DNA of 64,000 bases from Marivita sp. XM-24bin2 (GTDB lineage: Bacteria; Pseudomonadota; Alphaproteobacteria; Rhodobacterales; Rhodobacteraceae). Every line of letters begins with the position of its first letter. The first letter of the stretch is position 1. The stretch is from positions 112,516 to 176,515 of the forward strand of contig QCWH01000002.1 of the NCBI GenBank assembly GCA_003149565.1. The letters run 5' to 3'. The notes beneath the pieces are model-generated. The model was not told the origin of the DNA, did not search any database, and was given only the letters and a program-made list of their open reading frames with translations. Of the stretch, positions 16,459 to 25,686 are shown piece after piece. The position numbers and the translations under genes are program-made.

Positions 16459-17724
16459 TTATCGATTGCTAAACCGCAATGGTCTGTAGTGCGAAAGGTC
16501 AATATTGGCCGAAGTCTGTGTAACGATATCCGCGACAATGCGGCCGGTTTTCGGGGCCATCATCAAACCATAGTGGCTGTGTCCGAAGGCGGTGATGAGA
16601 TCGGGAAAGCCCTCAATTTCACCGATACACGGAAGGCTGTCGGGCAAGCTCGGACGTTGACCGGGCCACGTATTGACGTCTGTTGTGCGCATGTCTGGCA
16701 CCAATTTCTTTGCCAATTCGGCCAGACCTCGCGCGCGGCTGGGGTTGGGTTCGGCGTCCAGACCCGCAAACTCGGCTGTTCCTGCAACGCGGAGGCCCTC
16801 TTCCATGGAAGAGGCGACAAACTTCATATCCACGTCCATGACGGAATGCGTCAAGCTAACGCCGGGGTCGGCAAATGAAACGTGGTATCCACGCTCAGCC
16901 TCAAGCGGAATGCGAATGCCAAGTGGCTTCAGCAATTTGGCCGACCATACCCCCATCGCCACGACAAGTTTCGGCGTCCAGGTTTGATCGTTGTCGGTCT
17001 GGTAAATCCAGCCGCCATTTTCGTCTCTGTGAAGTGCGACGATATTCTTGCGCAGCACCTCGCCGCCTGCAGCGGCAAACTTTTGTGCGAGAACGGTGCC
17101 CAATCTGCCCGGCGATGTGACCCGCGCCTGTCCCTTCAGGAGAATGGCGGCTTTGAGATCGTGACTGAGCGCGGGTTCTAGGTCACGCAACTCTGAAGTT
17201 CCAATAGCTTCGATCTCGGCGCCTCGTCTGTAGCGCAAATCGTAGGCCAGCGATTTGGTATTGGCTGCCTCGACATTTCGAAATGCATGCACGTAATAGC
17301 TGTCACGCAGAAGGTTCTCGTGTCCCGTGCCATTGAGGAGTGTGCGGTACAATCCAACATTGTCGCGATTCAGTTGGTCCATTGCATCTGAAATTTGTTC
17401 GATCCGGCTCTTTCGACCAGCATATAGAAACTGCACGGCCCAGGGCATGAGGCGTGGGAAGTAGCTGGGTCGCACGACCACAGGCCCGAGCGGATTCAGC
17501 AACCAGCCTGGAACATTTTTCCAGATACCAGGCATGGATTGCGGCACGACGGACCAAGGTGAAACGATTCCGGCATTGCCGAAGGATGTAGCCTGCCCGG
17601 GCGCGCCACGATCAACCAGCCGAACGCGCAGCCCCCTTTCCTGCAAGGCGAGCGCCGTGCAGATCCCGACGATGCCAGCGCCAAGAACGGTGACATCGAC
17701 AGTTGCTGGCACAGCGATTGACAT
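16459..17724 (-). CDS. FAD-dependent amino-acid dehydrogenase/oxidase (DadA-like, DAO superfamily)
   Basis: Flavoprotein of 421 aa. The dinucleotide-binding motif is LGAGIVG at 14-20, followed by VRLVDRGAPGQATSFGNAG, a stretch typical of DadA-type D-amino-acid dehydrogenases. The C-terminal substrate domain ends with AFGHSHYGLMMAPKTGRIVAD. It oxidises the C-N bond of a D- or N-substituted amino acid; exact substrate unknown. The ATG overlaps the stop of the fused TRAP permease by 1 base, so the permease probably imports its substrate. Confidence 0.85.
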   Translation of the reverse strand: MSIAVPATVDVTVLGAGIVGICTALALQERGLRVRLVDRGAPGQATSFGNAGIVSPWSVVPQSMPGIWKNVPGWLLNPLGPVVVRPSYFPRLMPWAVQFLYAGRKSRIEQISDAMDQLNRDNVGLYRTLLNGTGHENLLRDSYYVHAFRNVEAANTKSLAYDLRYRRGAEIEAIGTSELRDLEPALSHDLKAAILLKGQARVTSPGRLGTVLAQKFAAAGGEVLRKNIVALHRDENGGWIYQTDNDQTWTPKLVVAMGVWSAKLLKPLGIRIPLEAERGYHVSFADPGVSLTHSVMDVDMKFVASSMEEGLRVAGTAEFAGLDAEPNPSRARGLAELAKKLVPDMRTTDVNTWPGQRPSLPDSLPCIGEIEGFPDLITAFGHSHYGLMMAPKTGRIVADIVTQTSANIDLSHYRPLRFSNR

Positions 17725-19940
17725 CAGGCTGTGGCTTCACGCTTCAAACCGGCCAGTTGCTGCAGTCCAACCGGAGCCATAACGAGCAATGCAACCAAAT
17801 CGGATTCAAGGCTTGGTGCCACCAAGAGCAGTCCCCCGATTGCCATTAGCAGTCTCCACAGTCCCCGAAGTGGCGCTAGGAAAAATGCAGAAACTGCTGT
17901 TGCAATGGCGAACACACCCAGAGCGCAGGTCGTGGTGACCTGAAGGAAACTTATAAGTGTGAAATGCTCTTCCAAAACGATCAGCATCGTTGGTGCGTAG
18001 ACAAAAACCATTGGCACCATCAGCTTGCCCAATCCCAGTGTGAACGCGTTTAATCCAGTCCGGAATGGGTTAGAGCCAGCAATTCCTGCTGCGGCATAGG
18101 CGGACGCACAAACGGGTGGTGTGATCTCGGAAATAACCCCGTAGTAGAGCACAAACATATGGGTTGCCAACGGTGGGACACCAAGTTGGCTCAGAGCGGG
18201 CGTGGCGACAGCGACCAACATGATATAGAGCGCGGTCGTTGGCAGGCCGGCGCCCATTAGAATACAGGCCATTGCGATAAGCATGAGCGACACAAATTGC
18301 TGAATCGAGGATTGGTCAAACATCGCGAGCGACGTCCAATCCAATAGAGGGGCAAGAGTAATGGCAATATCAGCGGCACCGCCGGTAACCATGAAGCCCA
18401 ACCGGAAGCCCACGCCTGTGGTGTTGATCACGCCGACGACAATGCCCACGGCGGCCGATGCGGCGCCAACCGCCAGAGCGTATTGCACCCCAACGTGAAA
18501 ACTATCGAACAGGTCGCGAAAGCTCTGCCGTTCGTTGCGATGAAGTGTGCCAACAAGTGTCAGACCTGCCAGAATGCCAGCGATTGTCGGGCTGTACCCT
18601 TCTCCGGAATACGGTGAGGCCTTCCAGAATACGAATCCGAGAAATGCAAGCGGTACGACGAGTGTTGCCGGTTTGTCGAAGGCGCAGAAACCCACAATTA
18701 TGCATAGGATCAAACCAACAAAAGCGGCCATATTGGGTGAGTAACCCGAGAACAGTATGATCAGCAGGGCAATCAGGGGAATAATGGTGAACCACCCATC
18801 CTTCCAGACCTGCACAACTTTTGGGAGCTCTTCCTTTGGATAGGCGTGCAATCCGAGCTTTTTGGCAGTGAAATGCACAATGGACAGAACACCGATATAG
18901 TGCATCAGAGCGGGCACGATCGCGGCGATGACGATGGTGGTGTAGGGCACCTCGAGGTATTCCGCCATCAGGAAGGATGCGGCCCCCATGATCGGTGGTG
19001 TGATTTGACCTCCAGCCGAAGAGGCCGCCTCAACGCCGCCGGCAAAATGGCCCGGATACCCCATCTTCTTCATATTCGGGATGGTCAATGACCCGGTTGA
19101 AACTGTGTTTGCGATCGAGCTGCCGGAGATGGTTCCAAAAAATGCAGATGACACAACGGACACTTTTGCCGGGCCGCCTGTATAGCGCCCGGCGAGGATC
19201 ATGGCGTTATCAACAAAGAACTGTCCAAGACCCATCCGTTGAGCGACCACGCCAAATAGTACGAAGTGGAACACGACCGTCGACACCACCCATAGTGTCA
19301 CGCCGAAGATGCCCTCGGACGGGAAGTACATGTTGTTGACGAACTGATGCCAATCCACGCCGGGATGTTTTAGAATTTGTGCCGGCATGTATGGCCCAAA
19401 AAGGGCATAGGACATGAATACAAGAATGATGAGCGGTAGAACAAAACCGATGGTGCGTCGCGCTATCTCCAGGGTTGTAAGGATTAAAACAGAGCCAAAG
19501 AAAACGTCCAGAGACGACGGGTTCCCCTGGCGTAAGGCTTGTTCATCCAACTCGAACCCAAAGCCTGAAAAGCCCCTCCAACTCACCCACAAGAACAGCG
19601 AAGCCGCAATGGCCAGCCCCGCTAGTATCCAGTCATAAAGTGGTACGTTTCCCGGCGCCCACCAGCGTCCACCTTGGAAAGCCAGACTTTGAGATGTCTT
19701 GACCAACGGGAAGCCGACAAAAATGAAGAGGAACAGCCCTGCCAGATGGATACCCATATGCACGTGATCAACAGGCGTGCCGAAGCCCGCTGTCCACAGA
19801 TGATAGAGTGCGAAGGCAATGGTAGCCCAATAAATCAGCCGTGTGAGTGCCGGGCCGTTGTCCCGCGTGTTGAGCGCTGTGTCATACTTCTTCTCAAGCT
19901 CCTCAAGCGCAACATTGTCGAGATGTGATTGCAGTGGCAT
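17724..19940 (-). CDS. Fused TRAP transporter permease (4TM/12TM, TAXI type)
   Basis: Inner-membrane protein of 738 aa. A DctQ-like small-subunit part (about 1-200) is joined to a DctM-like large part with about 12 more helices. Marker segments are SVVSSAFFGTISGSSIANTVSTG in the first half of the M domain and GAGLPTTALYIMLVAVATPAL in the second half. The start is the ATG at 19940, and the first 40 residues are cytoplasmic and polar. It uses the TAXI binding protein encoded just upstream, separated by a hairpin with a T-run. Confidence 0.93.
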   Translation of the reverse strand: MPLQSHLDNVALEELEKKYDTALNTRDNGPALTRLIYWATIAFALYHLWTAGFGTPVDHVHMGIHLAGLFLFIFVGFPLVKTSQSLAFQGGRWWAPGNVPLYDWILAGLAIAASLFLWVSWRGFSGFGFELDEQALRQGNPSSLDVFFGSVLILTTLEIARRTIGFVLPLIILVFMSYALFGPYMPAQILKHPGVDWHQFVNNMYFPSEGIFGVTLWVVSTVVFHFVLFGVVAQRMGLGQFFVDNAMILAGRYTGGPAKVSVVSSAFFGTISGSSIANTVSTGSLTIPNMKKMGYPGHFAGGVEAASSAGGQITPPIMGAASFLMAEYLEVPYTTIVIAAIVPALMHYIGVLSIVHFTAKKLGLHAYPKEELPKVVQVWKDGWFTIIPLIALLIILFSGYSPNMAAFVGLILCIIVGFCAFDKPATLVVPLAFLGFVFWKASPYSGEGYSPTIAGILAGLTLVGTLHRNERQSFRDLFDSFHVGVQYALAVGAASAAVGIVVGVINTTGVGFRLGFMVTGGAADIAITLAPLLDWTSLAMFDQSSIQQFVSLMLIAMACILMGAGLPTTALYIMLVAVATPALSQLGVPPLATHMFVLYYGVISEITPPVCASAYAAAGIAGSNPFRTGLNAFTLGLGKLMVPMVFVYAPTMLIVLEEHFTLISFLQVTTTCALGVFAIATAVSAFFLAPLRGLWRLLMAIGGLLLVAPSLESDLVALLVMAPVGLQQLAGLKREATA

Positions 19941-19997
19941 CGGCTGGGGCGTCCTTGCGAAAACGTGTTTTTAAGGGCGGCAGATCGAGCCGCATAT

Positions 19998-20032
19998 AAA
20001 AACGGCGGCACATTTGTTTGCATGTGCCGCCG
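19998..20032 (-). terminator. Rho-independent-type hairpin between TAXI and TRAP permease genes
   Basis: On the minus strand an 11-bp perfect stem (CGGCGGCACAT with ATGTGCCGCCG, 20003-20013 and 20022-20032) with an 8-base loop is followed by five T. It should end most transcripts after the binding-protein gene, leaving lower permease expression by read-through. Confidence 0.8.
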
Positions 20033-20045
20033 CTAGCAGATTTGG

Positions 20046-21056
20046 TTACTTCAAAAGTCCAACTTCGCGATAAAAGCGTTCTGCGCCCGGGTGAAGCGGA
20101 ACCCCGATACCTTCGACACCGTCGAGTGCGGTCTCAAGAGTGATGACCTTGCCTTTCGGGTGGCCATTGTCGAGCAGCTTGCGCGCTGTGTCCGACCACA
20201 TAGCCTTTGTCACACCGTAGATCAGATCTTCGTCAACATTTGCGTTGGTGACAAAAATCCCGCTGACGGCAACGGTGTTCACATCATATGTCACGCCGGG
20301 ATATGTCCCTGCCGGAATGGTCGAGGGAATGTAGTATGGAACTGTGGCATTGGCCTGTGCCACTTCTTCATCGGTGAAGTTGTAAAGCTCCATGCCCTTG
20401 GTGTTATCAAGCTGGATCATGGCCGCCACCGGTGTACCAGCTGCGTAGAAGTAGGCATCCAACTGACCGTCGGCCAAGCGTTCAGCCGATTGCGAGTTGT
20501 TCAGTTCTGCTTCGTCAATATTGTCACGGTTAACGCCATGATCACCAATGATCAGTTCCACGGCGATCTGGGTGCCAGAACCAGCCTGCGCGATACCAAC
20601 TCGCTTGCCCTTCAGATCCGCCAATCCATTAAGCGATCCACCCTTCGGAAGCACAAGGTGCAGGTCTTCCGGAAAAAGATTGGCAATCACCCGCAGGTCC
20701 GGTTTGGCGTTACCTTCGTACTTGCCGATGCCGTGATAGGCAAAGTGAAGGGTGGCAGCGCCTGAGAGGCCCGCTTCCATCTGGCCTGCTTGAATCGCGT
20801 TTACATTGTGCGCGCTTGCATTGGTCGATTGCGCGATTGCGACAAGACCCGGCACGCCACAGTTTCCGCCCTCTTCACAGGCACGGCTGCCTGGTGGGTT
20901 GGAAATAGCGTTCGCGATAATGCCGCCAATTGGGAAGTAGGTGCCGCCCGCACCTCCGGTGCCGATCCGAAAGAATGTCATGTCCTGAGCTATTGCCGCT
21001 CCGGCCATCATGGTGCAGGCCAACGCGGCCCCGGTGATTTTTCCTACAAAGTTCAT
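20046..21056 (-). CDS. TAXI-family TRAP solute-binding protein
   Basis: Periplasmic receptor of 336 aa. The signal peptide MNFVGKITGAALACTMMAGA ends near AIA/QD at 23. The mature protein begins with the family motif IGTGGAGGTYFPIGG at about 32-46 and carries KGKRVGIAQAGSGT near the middle. It delivers its ligand to the fused TRAP permease. The neighbouring DadA-like oxidase suggests an amino acid or N-modified amino acid. It is transcribed divergently from a LysR gene across 145 bases. Confidence 0.92.
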   Translation of the reverse strand: MNFVGKITGAALACTMMAGAAIAQDMTFFRIGTGGAGGTYFPIGGIIANAISNPPGSRACEEGGNCGVPGLVAIAQSTNASAHNVNAIQAGQMEAGLSGAATLHFAYHGIGKYEGNAKPDLRVIANLFPEDLHLVLPKGGSLNGLADLKGKRVGIAQAGSGTQIAVELIIGDHGVNRDNIDEAELNNSQSAERLADGQLDAYFYAAGTPVAAMIQLDNTKGMELYNFTDEEVAQANATVPYYIPSTIPAGTYPGVTYDVNTVAVSGIFVTNANVDEDLIYGVTKAMWSDTARKLLDNGHPKGKVITLETALDGVEGIGVPLHPGAERFYREVGLLK

Positions 21057-21201
21057 GCGTGTTGTCTCCCTGTTGTACTGCGCCCGTTTGAGCAGACGTC
21101 TTCAACGCAAATTCGCGGTTCAAAGTTGGAACGGAAATTGGATAAAAACAAACTCGAAATTGTATGTTATCTATAGAAAATGTTTATGATTTGGGGGCCG
21201 A

Positions 21202-22131
21202 ATGAACCTTCAGCAACTGGCGGTGTTTCGTGAAGTGATGAAAACTGGCTCTGTCAGTCAGGCCGCTCGCAATTTGCATCGAACGCAGCCTGCTGTCAGT
21301 GCTTCGCTCAAGGCGCTGGAGGAAAGCTTGAACATCAAGCTGTTCTACAGGGAAGGACGCAGTCTCGTTCCGGTTCCCGAAGCACATTACCTGCTGTCCG
21401 AGGCGTCTGAGGTCCTGGATCGCCTTAGCGCTGCAGAGCAGAATCTGACTGCACTTCGAGACCGCCGAACCGGGCGGCTGCGCATTGTCGCAATGCCTGG
21501 GCCGTCTTCGTACCTCCTTCCCGAGTTTATAAGTCGCTTTATCGAGGATCGACCCGATGTTCGCGTCACGGTTGCCACACGCAGTTCGCTGCAAGTGCGC
21601 AATCTGATTGCGTCACAAGGCTTTGATGTCGGATTCTGTGACTCTGAGGTTCTAGAGGAGCCGGATCGACTCCTTCTTAACGTAGACCTTTCTTGCAATT
21701 GTCTGTGCGCTGTGTCGTCTGATCATCCACTGGCAAAAAAGCAGGTCATCACCGCCAAGGATCTAGATGGTCATCCAATGGGTGCGCTGCAGCCAACCCA
21801 TTCCACGTTTGAAAATACGCAGGCCGCGTTCGCCGACGCGAATTCTGAATTTAATCTCCGCATAGATACGCAGTATTTTCTGCCGCTCTTCTCATATGTC
21901 GAAGCTCAGCAGATTTGTGCTGTGGTCGATGTCCTGAGTGCGATTTCATACCTACAAAGTCACGGTGACGCCGCTCGCATCACCTTCCGTCCGTTCGAGC
22001 CTGTGGTCCCGTTCGGTTATTCCATTCTGACACCGCATCAAAGGCCACTCTCTCGCTTGGCAGATGAGTTTGTCGCCCAATGGAAAGGCTGGCTCACCGA
22101 CAGCATCAAGAACACCGATTTCTCATCTTGA
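21202..22131 (+). CDS. LysR-family transcriptional regulator
   Basis: Regulator of 309 aa. The N-terminal helix-turn-helix spans about 5-62 (VFREVMKTGSVSQAARNL then RTQPAVSASLKALEE). The effector domain starts near 90 (RLRIVAMPGPSSYLLPEF). Its divergent position to the TAXI/TRAP/DadA genes makes it the likely activator of that operon. The intergenic stretch just before its ATG is AT-rich (around 21150-21190) and suits a LysR promoter. The last 9 bases overlap the end of the convergent gatZ gene. Confidence 0.9.
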   Translation: MNLQQLAVFREVMKTGSVSQAARNLHRTQPAVSASLKALEESLNIKLFYREGRSLVPVPEAHYLLSEASEVLDRLSAAEQNLTALRDRRTGRLRIVAMPGPSSYLLPEFISRFIEDRPDVRVTVATRSSLQVRNLIASQGFDVGFCDSEVLEEPDRLLLNVDLSCNCLCAVSSDHPLAKKQVITAKDLDGHPMGALQPTHSTFENTQAAFADANSEFNLRIDTQYFLPLFSYVEAQQICAVVDVLSAISYLQSHGDAARITFRPFEPVVPFGYSILTPHQRPLSRLADEFVAQWKGWLTDSIKNTDFSS

Positions 22132-23391
22132 GTGAACAGCGTTTTCGTATCGGTTCAGCACGTTTTCGACGGCATGCAATAATGCCTCTCTTGCTGTGCA
22201 AGACGTGCTGTCTGTGGTCATCGACGGGAGGTACTGACTTGCAAGCGGTGTCGGGATGTCTTGATTGTCCAATCGCTCAAGGAGTTCGGTGACCGCTGAG
22301 GTGGCGGTCTCCGCAGGCCAGTAGTAGCGTATTCTGTCTGACAGGCTGAAATGGCGTTGCAGCCATTTTTGGGTCTCCGTTCCGTCGTAGTACTTCAGCC
22401 AATTATCAGGCGACGCTTGCATAACATCCTCCATTGCCAGCATCAGGCGATTTCGTGGGGGGGACTGTTCAAGGACGTCCGCCACTGCATCCAGCCCATA
22501 AAGAGCCTCCCGGAGCGCAAATGTCAGCCAAGGTCCGACCTTTAGGATCGCAAAGCCGCCGTTGACGAGTGCGGCAAGGTTCGCTTCGGTTTGGTAGTCT
22601 GTCGAATGTGCTTCAAAAACCAAGCCTGGCAGTTGCTTTAGATATTTCGTCAGGTTGGCAGCCTTTTGGGGCTCAAAATGGATAACATCGCTGTGGCCGA
22701 ATTCGACGCCGGGCTGGACAACCAAGCCGATAACACGTTCGAAAACATCAATAATCCCGCGCTGTGCAAACGCTTCGCGATGGATGGCGTAAGTCTGCTC
22801 GACAGCCTCCGGTGTCGTGATCTTGAGGTCATGGCCGTTCAAAGCTTCGGTCGCGCCGCCCGGTACAGGAACTTCTGTGCCAATAATATAGACAGGTGAT
22901 GGATTGCCCGGTGCATGAGCCTCGGCAATTTCGGCCAGACGGGCTGCGCGGGCTGCGGTTTCTTCGTCGTTTAACGCGACCGGTTCGCCCTTGCAGCCCA
23001 TTGATGTATCCAAATGAAGCTTGGTGAACCCAGCAGCGGCGAATGCAGCGATCATTTCGTCCGCCTTTTTCATGGCGTCCTCGGCGTCGAGAGTTTTCCA
23101 TGGGTTCGGTCCGAGATGATCACCCCCCAAAATGATCTCGACGGTCTCGCAGTCCGAGCTAAGGGCGATTTGCTCGACGAAGTTGCGGAAGCCTTGGGGC
23201 GTCATCCCCGTGTACCCGCCATCTTGATTGACTTGATTGCACGTCGCTTCGATCAATGCTGGCCGATCGAGGCGCTTCGCGATCCTCAAGGCTGCCTCAA
23301 TTACGATTGGATGCGCCGAACAGACAGACGTAATTCCCTGCGGGGTGCCGGCATGAAAGGCTTCCGGTAAGGCGAGAAGAGGGTGGCGCAT
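22123..23391 (-). CDS. gatZ: GatZ/KbaZ family protein, likely D-tagatose 6-phosphate 4-epimerase
   Basis: TIM-barrel protein of 422 aa. Motifs are TSVCSAHPIVIEAALR at 21-36, ATCNQVNQDGGYTGM, EIILGGDHLGPNPW and KLHLDTSMGC. GatZ was first described as a non-catalytic partner of the class II aldolase GatY. In Agrobacterium a homologue that works without GatY converts D-tagatose 6-phosphate to D-fructose 6-phosphate. No GatY/KbaY gene is visible here, so the epimerase role fits better. Its ATG overlaps the kinase stop by 1 base. Confidence 0.87.
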   Translation of the reverse strand: MRHPLLALPEAFHAGTPQGITSVCSAHPIVIEAALRIAKRLDRPALIEATCNQVNQDGGYTGMTPQGFRNFVEQIALSSDCETVEIILGGDHLGPNPWKTLDAEDAMKKADEMIAAFAAAGFTKLHLDTSMGCKGEPVALNDEETAARAARLAEIAEAHAPGNPSPVYIIGTEVPVPGGATEALNGHDLKITTPEAVEQTYAIHREAFAQRGIIDVFERVIGLVVQPGVEFGHSDVIHFEPQKAANLTKYLKQLPGLVFEAHSTDYQTEANLAALVNGGFAILKVGPWLTFALREALYGLDAVADVLEQSPPRNRLMLAMEDVMQASPDNWLKYYDGTETQKWLQRHFSLSDRIRYYWPAETATSAVTELLERLDNQDIPTPLASQYLPSMTTDSTSCTAREALLHAVENVLNRYENAVHSR

Positions 23392-24338
23392 CAGGCAGGC
23401 TCTCCGTGGTGTCTAAGGAATGCATCTATTTCTTCGGCATTGCTGGTGCCTTCCATCGGTCCGCGTTTGCCAACCGCCAAGGCGCCCGAGGCAGATGCGC
23501 GGAGAAGCGCGGTGGCTGGGTCCGTGCCTCTGAGCCAGTAGGTTGCGAAGGCTCCGCCGAAGCAGTCACCAGCGCCAGTCGGATCAATCTCGTCTACTGA
23601 AAATGCCCGAGCAGTGACTGATTGCTGCAAGTCGTGGAAGGTGGCTCCCTTCGACCCTTTCTTGTGGACGACTGCGGAAATGCCTTTGCCAAACAACTCT
23701 GCCAGCGCGTCGTCTTCGTTCGATGCTTCGGTGAGCAAAGTTAATTCGTCACCGCTGGGCAAGAACAGGTCTGTTTGATCAAGTAACTGATGCATTGCTT
23801 GTCGCATTCCATCCTTTTTCAGCATCTCTTTGCGGAGGTTAGGGTCGAACGAAACGCTTCCTCCGCGACGTTTGACCAACTGAGCTGCGCGGAGGTTGAG
23901 TTCGATGAATGTGGGCGAGGACAACGAAGATCCCATGACATGCAGGTGATCCGCGCTGTCAAACAAGGTCTGAGCCGCCTGTGTCATGTCGACTTGCCCG
24001 CAAGCCGAGTGTTCTATGTTGAAGATGAAATCGCGTGAACCGTCTTGTCGATAGCGCACGAATGCCGTTCCAGTCGGACGGGTCAGGTCCTCGGATATCG
24101 CAGAGACGTCGACCCCGTCAGACTGTAACCGAGAAATGTTCAAGCGCCCAAAATCATCGCAACCTACCGATGAAACAATGCCGCAAGGTTGTCCGAGCTT
24201 CGCAACCTGATCGATAAAGATCGCGGGAGCGCCGGAAGGAAAGGGTCCGGTGAGGGCGAGAGGCGTCAGGAACCCGTCGCCAATTTGGTCGGCCATGATC
24301 TCGACCAGGATCTCGCCAATAACGATGATTTTCTTCAT
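23391..24338 (-). CDS. PfkB-family sugar kinase (probable D-tagatose or fructose kinase)
   Basis: Ribokinase-fold kinase of 315 aa. The N-terminus IVIGEILVEIMA and GPFPSGAPAIFIDQVAKLG (sugar and lid region) and the C-terminal DPTGAGDCFGG (252-262, catalytic base D257) are all present. The ATG at 24338 has an AGGAG site 5 bases upstream; the longer frame to 24437 lacks one. Paired with GatZ, it would phosphorylate the ketohexose made by the polyol dehydrogenases across the divergent promoter. Confidence 0.88.
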   Translation of the reverse strand: MKKIIVIGEILVEIMADQIGDGFLTPLALTGPFPSGAPAIFIDQVAKLGQPCGIVSSVGCDDFGRLNISRLQSDGVDVSAISEDLTRPTGTAFVRYRQDGSRDFIFNIEHSACGQVDMTQAAQTLFDSADHLHVMGSSLSSPTFIELNLRAAQLVKRRGGSVSFDPNLRKEMLKKDGMRQAMHQLLDQTDLFLPSGDELTLLTEASNEDDALAELFGKGISAVVHKKGSKGATFHDLQQSVTARAFSVDEIDPTGAGDCFGGAFATYWLRGTDPATALLRASASGALAVGKRGPMEGTSNAEEIDAFLRHHGEPA

Positions 24339-24442
24339 GGATCTCCTAGCACTGTTGGTCACCGACGTGGACGCGTCTGGTGTTGCCTTGAGAGCAAGCG
24401 ACCCTTGACGGGTGCCACTCTGCGCACATAAGGTCAAATTAA

Positions 24443-24456
24443 TTTCCGCGCGTAAA
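24443..24456. promoter_or_regulatory. Putative LacI-type operator, copy 1
   Basis: TTTCCGCGCGTAAA, one base from the perfect palindrome TTTACGCGCGTAAA. It lies between the divergent kinase and LacI genes. A near-identical site occurs upstream of smoE, which suggests one repressor controls both units. Confidence 0.65.
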
Positions 24457-24544
24457 GATGTTTCTCAGTGCGCGGAGCTTCTGTGAGAGCATTCGCCTGT
24501 TTATAGTCTGGGCGGTGTTTGATGGTATCTGCGCGGGAAGCTCA

Positions 24545-25576
24545 ATGGATGGCAGTAAAATAAAGAATATGGACGAGTTCGCCGCGGTGGCGGGGATTTC
24601 GCGTCCAACGATTTCGAAGTACTTCCATGACCCGAGCAGTGTGAAGCAATCGACGCGTGCGCGCATCGAGGAGGCGCTGGACAAGCACGATTATCGTCCA
24701 AACATCTTTGCGATGAACCAGAATCGCAAGTTGACGCGGACGGTGGGCATCGTCATGCCCTACCTTGCTGACCCCATTTTTGGCGAGATAGCCCGGACCA
24801 TTGAGCGGCGCTGTATCGATGCTGGATATCGGACCGCGCTTTTTAGCTCGCACGGTGAGAGCTCTGGCGAGATAGAGGCTTTGGAAAGCTTGCGTGCATT
24901 GAGGCCTTCGGGCGTAATGTTGGCGCCCTTGGGGCGTTTCTCTGATCGTGATTTCATTTCAGGGTTCTGCGAAGAGTTTCCAACAGTCATATTTGACCGT
25001 GATATTGAGGGTGTCGGTGAGGCCTTTGTTGGCTCGGATAATGCAAGTTTTGTTAGTCAAAGCGTTGAATATCTGACCCGCATCGGGGATCCCCCATGCT
25101 TTTTCGAGATGAAGAATCCTGCAAACCCGAATTCAATAGCCCGCCGCCAGGGTTATATGAGGTCAATGCGCGAGCGTGGGTTCGAGCCAATGGTGGTTCA
25201 GGTGGATGGTGAGGGTTGGGAGTTCGAGCGAATCGGTTACGACGGCGGTCTTAGGGTGATTGAGAATCGCAGCCTTCCGACCAACACTGTTCTGTGCAGT
25301 AATGACCGCTTGGCGATCGGCTTTCTTGCCGCCTGCTATGAGAAAGGCCTGCGTGTCGGACGGGGCAGCGGGAGCGCCTTACGGGTTGCTGGACACGATA
25401 ATCACCCGCACGCTCGATTCACGTGCCCGTCCTTGACAACAGTGGCACATGAATATGAGGCGATCTCAGAAACCGGTGTATCGACCCTGTTTGATTTGAT
25501 TGAGCAGGGTGGCAGATTTGAGGGGCGACGTGTAGAGCGCCTGCCGACGCGTTTGATCATGAGGGACTCGGCCTGA
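24545..25576 (+). CDS. LacI-family transcriptional regulator of the polyol locus
   Basis: Regulator of 343 aa. The helix-turn-helix and hinge are at 6-60 (FAAVAGISRPTISKYFHDPS and ALDKHDYRPN). The sugar-binding core begins at about 65 (TVGIVMPYLADPIFGEIAR). I chose the ATG at 24545, preceded by GGGAAG, because it puts the HTH at the N-terminus; the frame from 24458 adds a hydrophobic non-conserved leader. It is divergent from the kinase-gatZ pair and directly upstream of the ABC operon. The palindromes at 24443 and 25601 are its probable binding sites. Confidence 0.88.
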   Translation: MDGSKIKNMDEFAAVAGISRPTISKYFHDPSSVKQSTRARIEEALDKHDYRPNIFAMNQNRKLTRTVGIVMPYLADPIFGEIARTIERRCIDAGYRTALFSSHGESSGEIEALESLRALRPSGVMLAPLGRFSDRDFISGFCEEFPTVIFDRDIEGVGEAFVGSDNASFVSQSVEYLTRIGDPPCFFEMKNPANPNSIARRQGYMRSMRERGFEPMVVQVDGEGWEFERIGYDGGLRVIENRSLPTNTVLCSNDRLAIGFLAACYEKGLRVGRGSGSALRVAGHDNHPHARFTCPSLTTVAHEYEAISETGVSTLFDLIEQGGRFEGRRVERLPTRLIMRDSA

Positions 25577-25600
25577 GTTCCAGCGTGCTCAGAGAATAAA

Positions 25601-25615
25601 TTTATCGCGCGTAAA
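25601..25615. promoter_or_regulatory. Putative LacI-type operator, copy 2
   Basis: TTTATCGCGCGTAAA, the same element as at 24443 with one extra base in the left arm. It is located 72 bases before the smoE start codon, where it could block the ABC-operon promoter. Confidence 0.62.
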
Positions 25616-25686
25616 AAAATCTTGCGTCGGCCGTTGCCTTGTGTTTATTTCGCCGCCAGGTCAATCAGCCACAGGGAGGAAAACTG

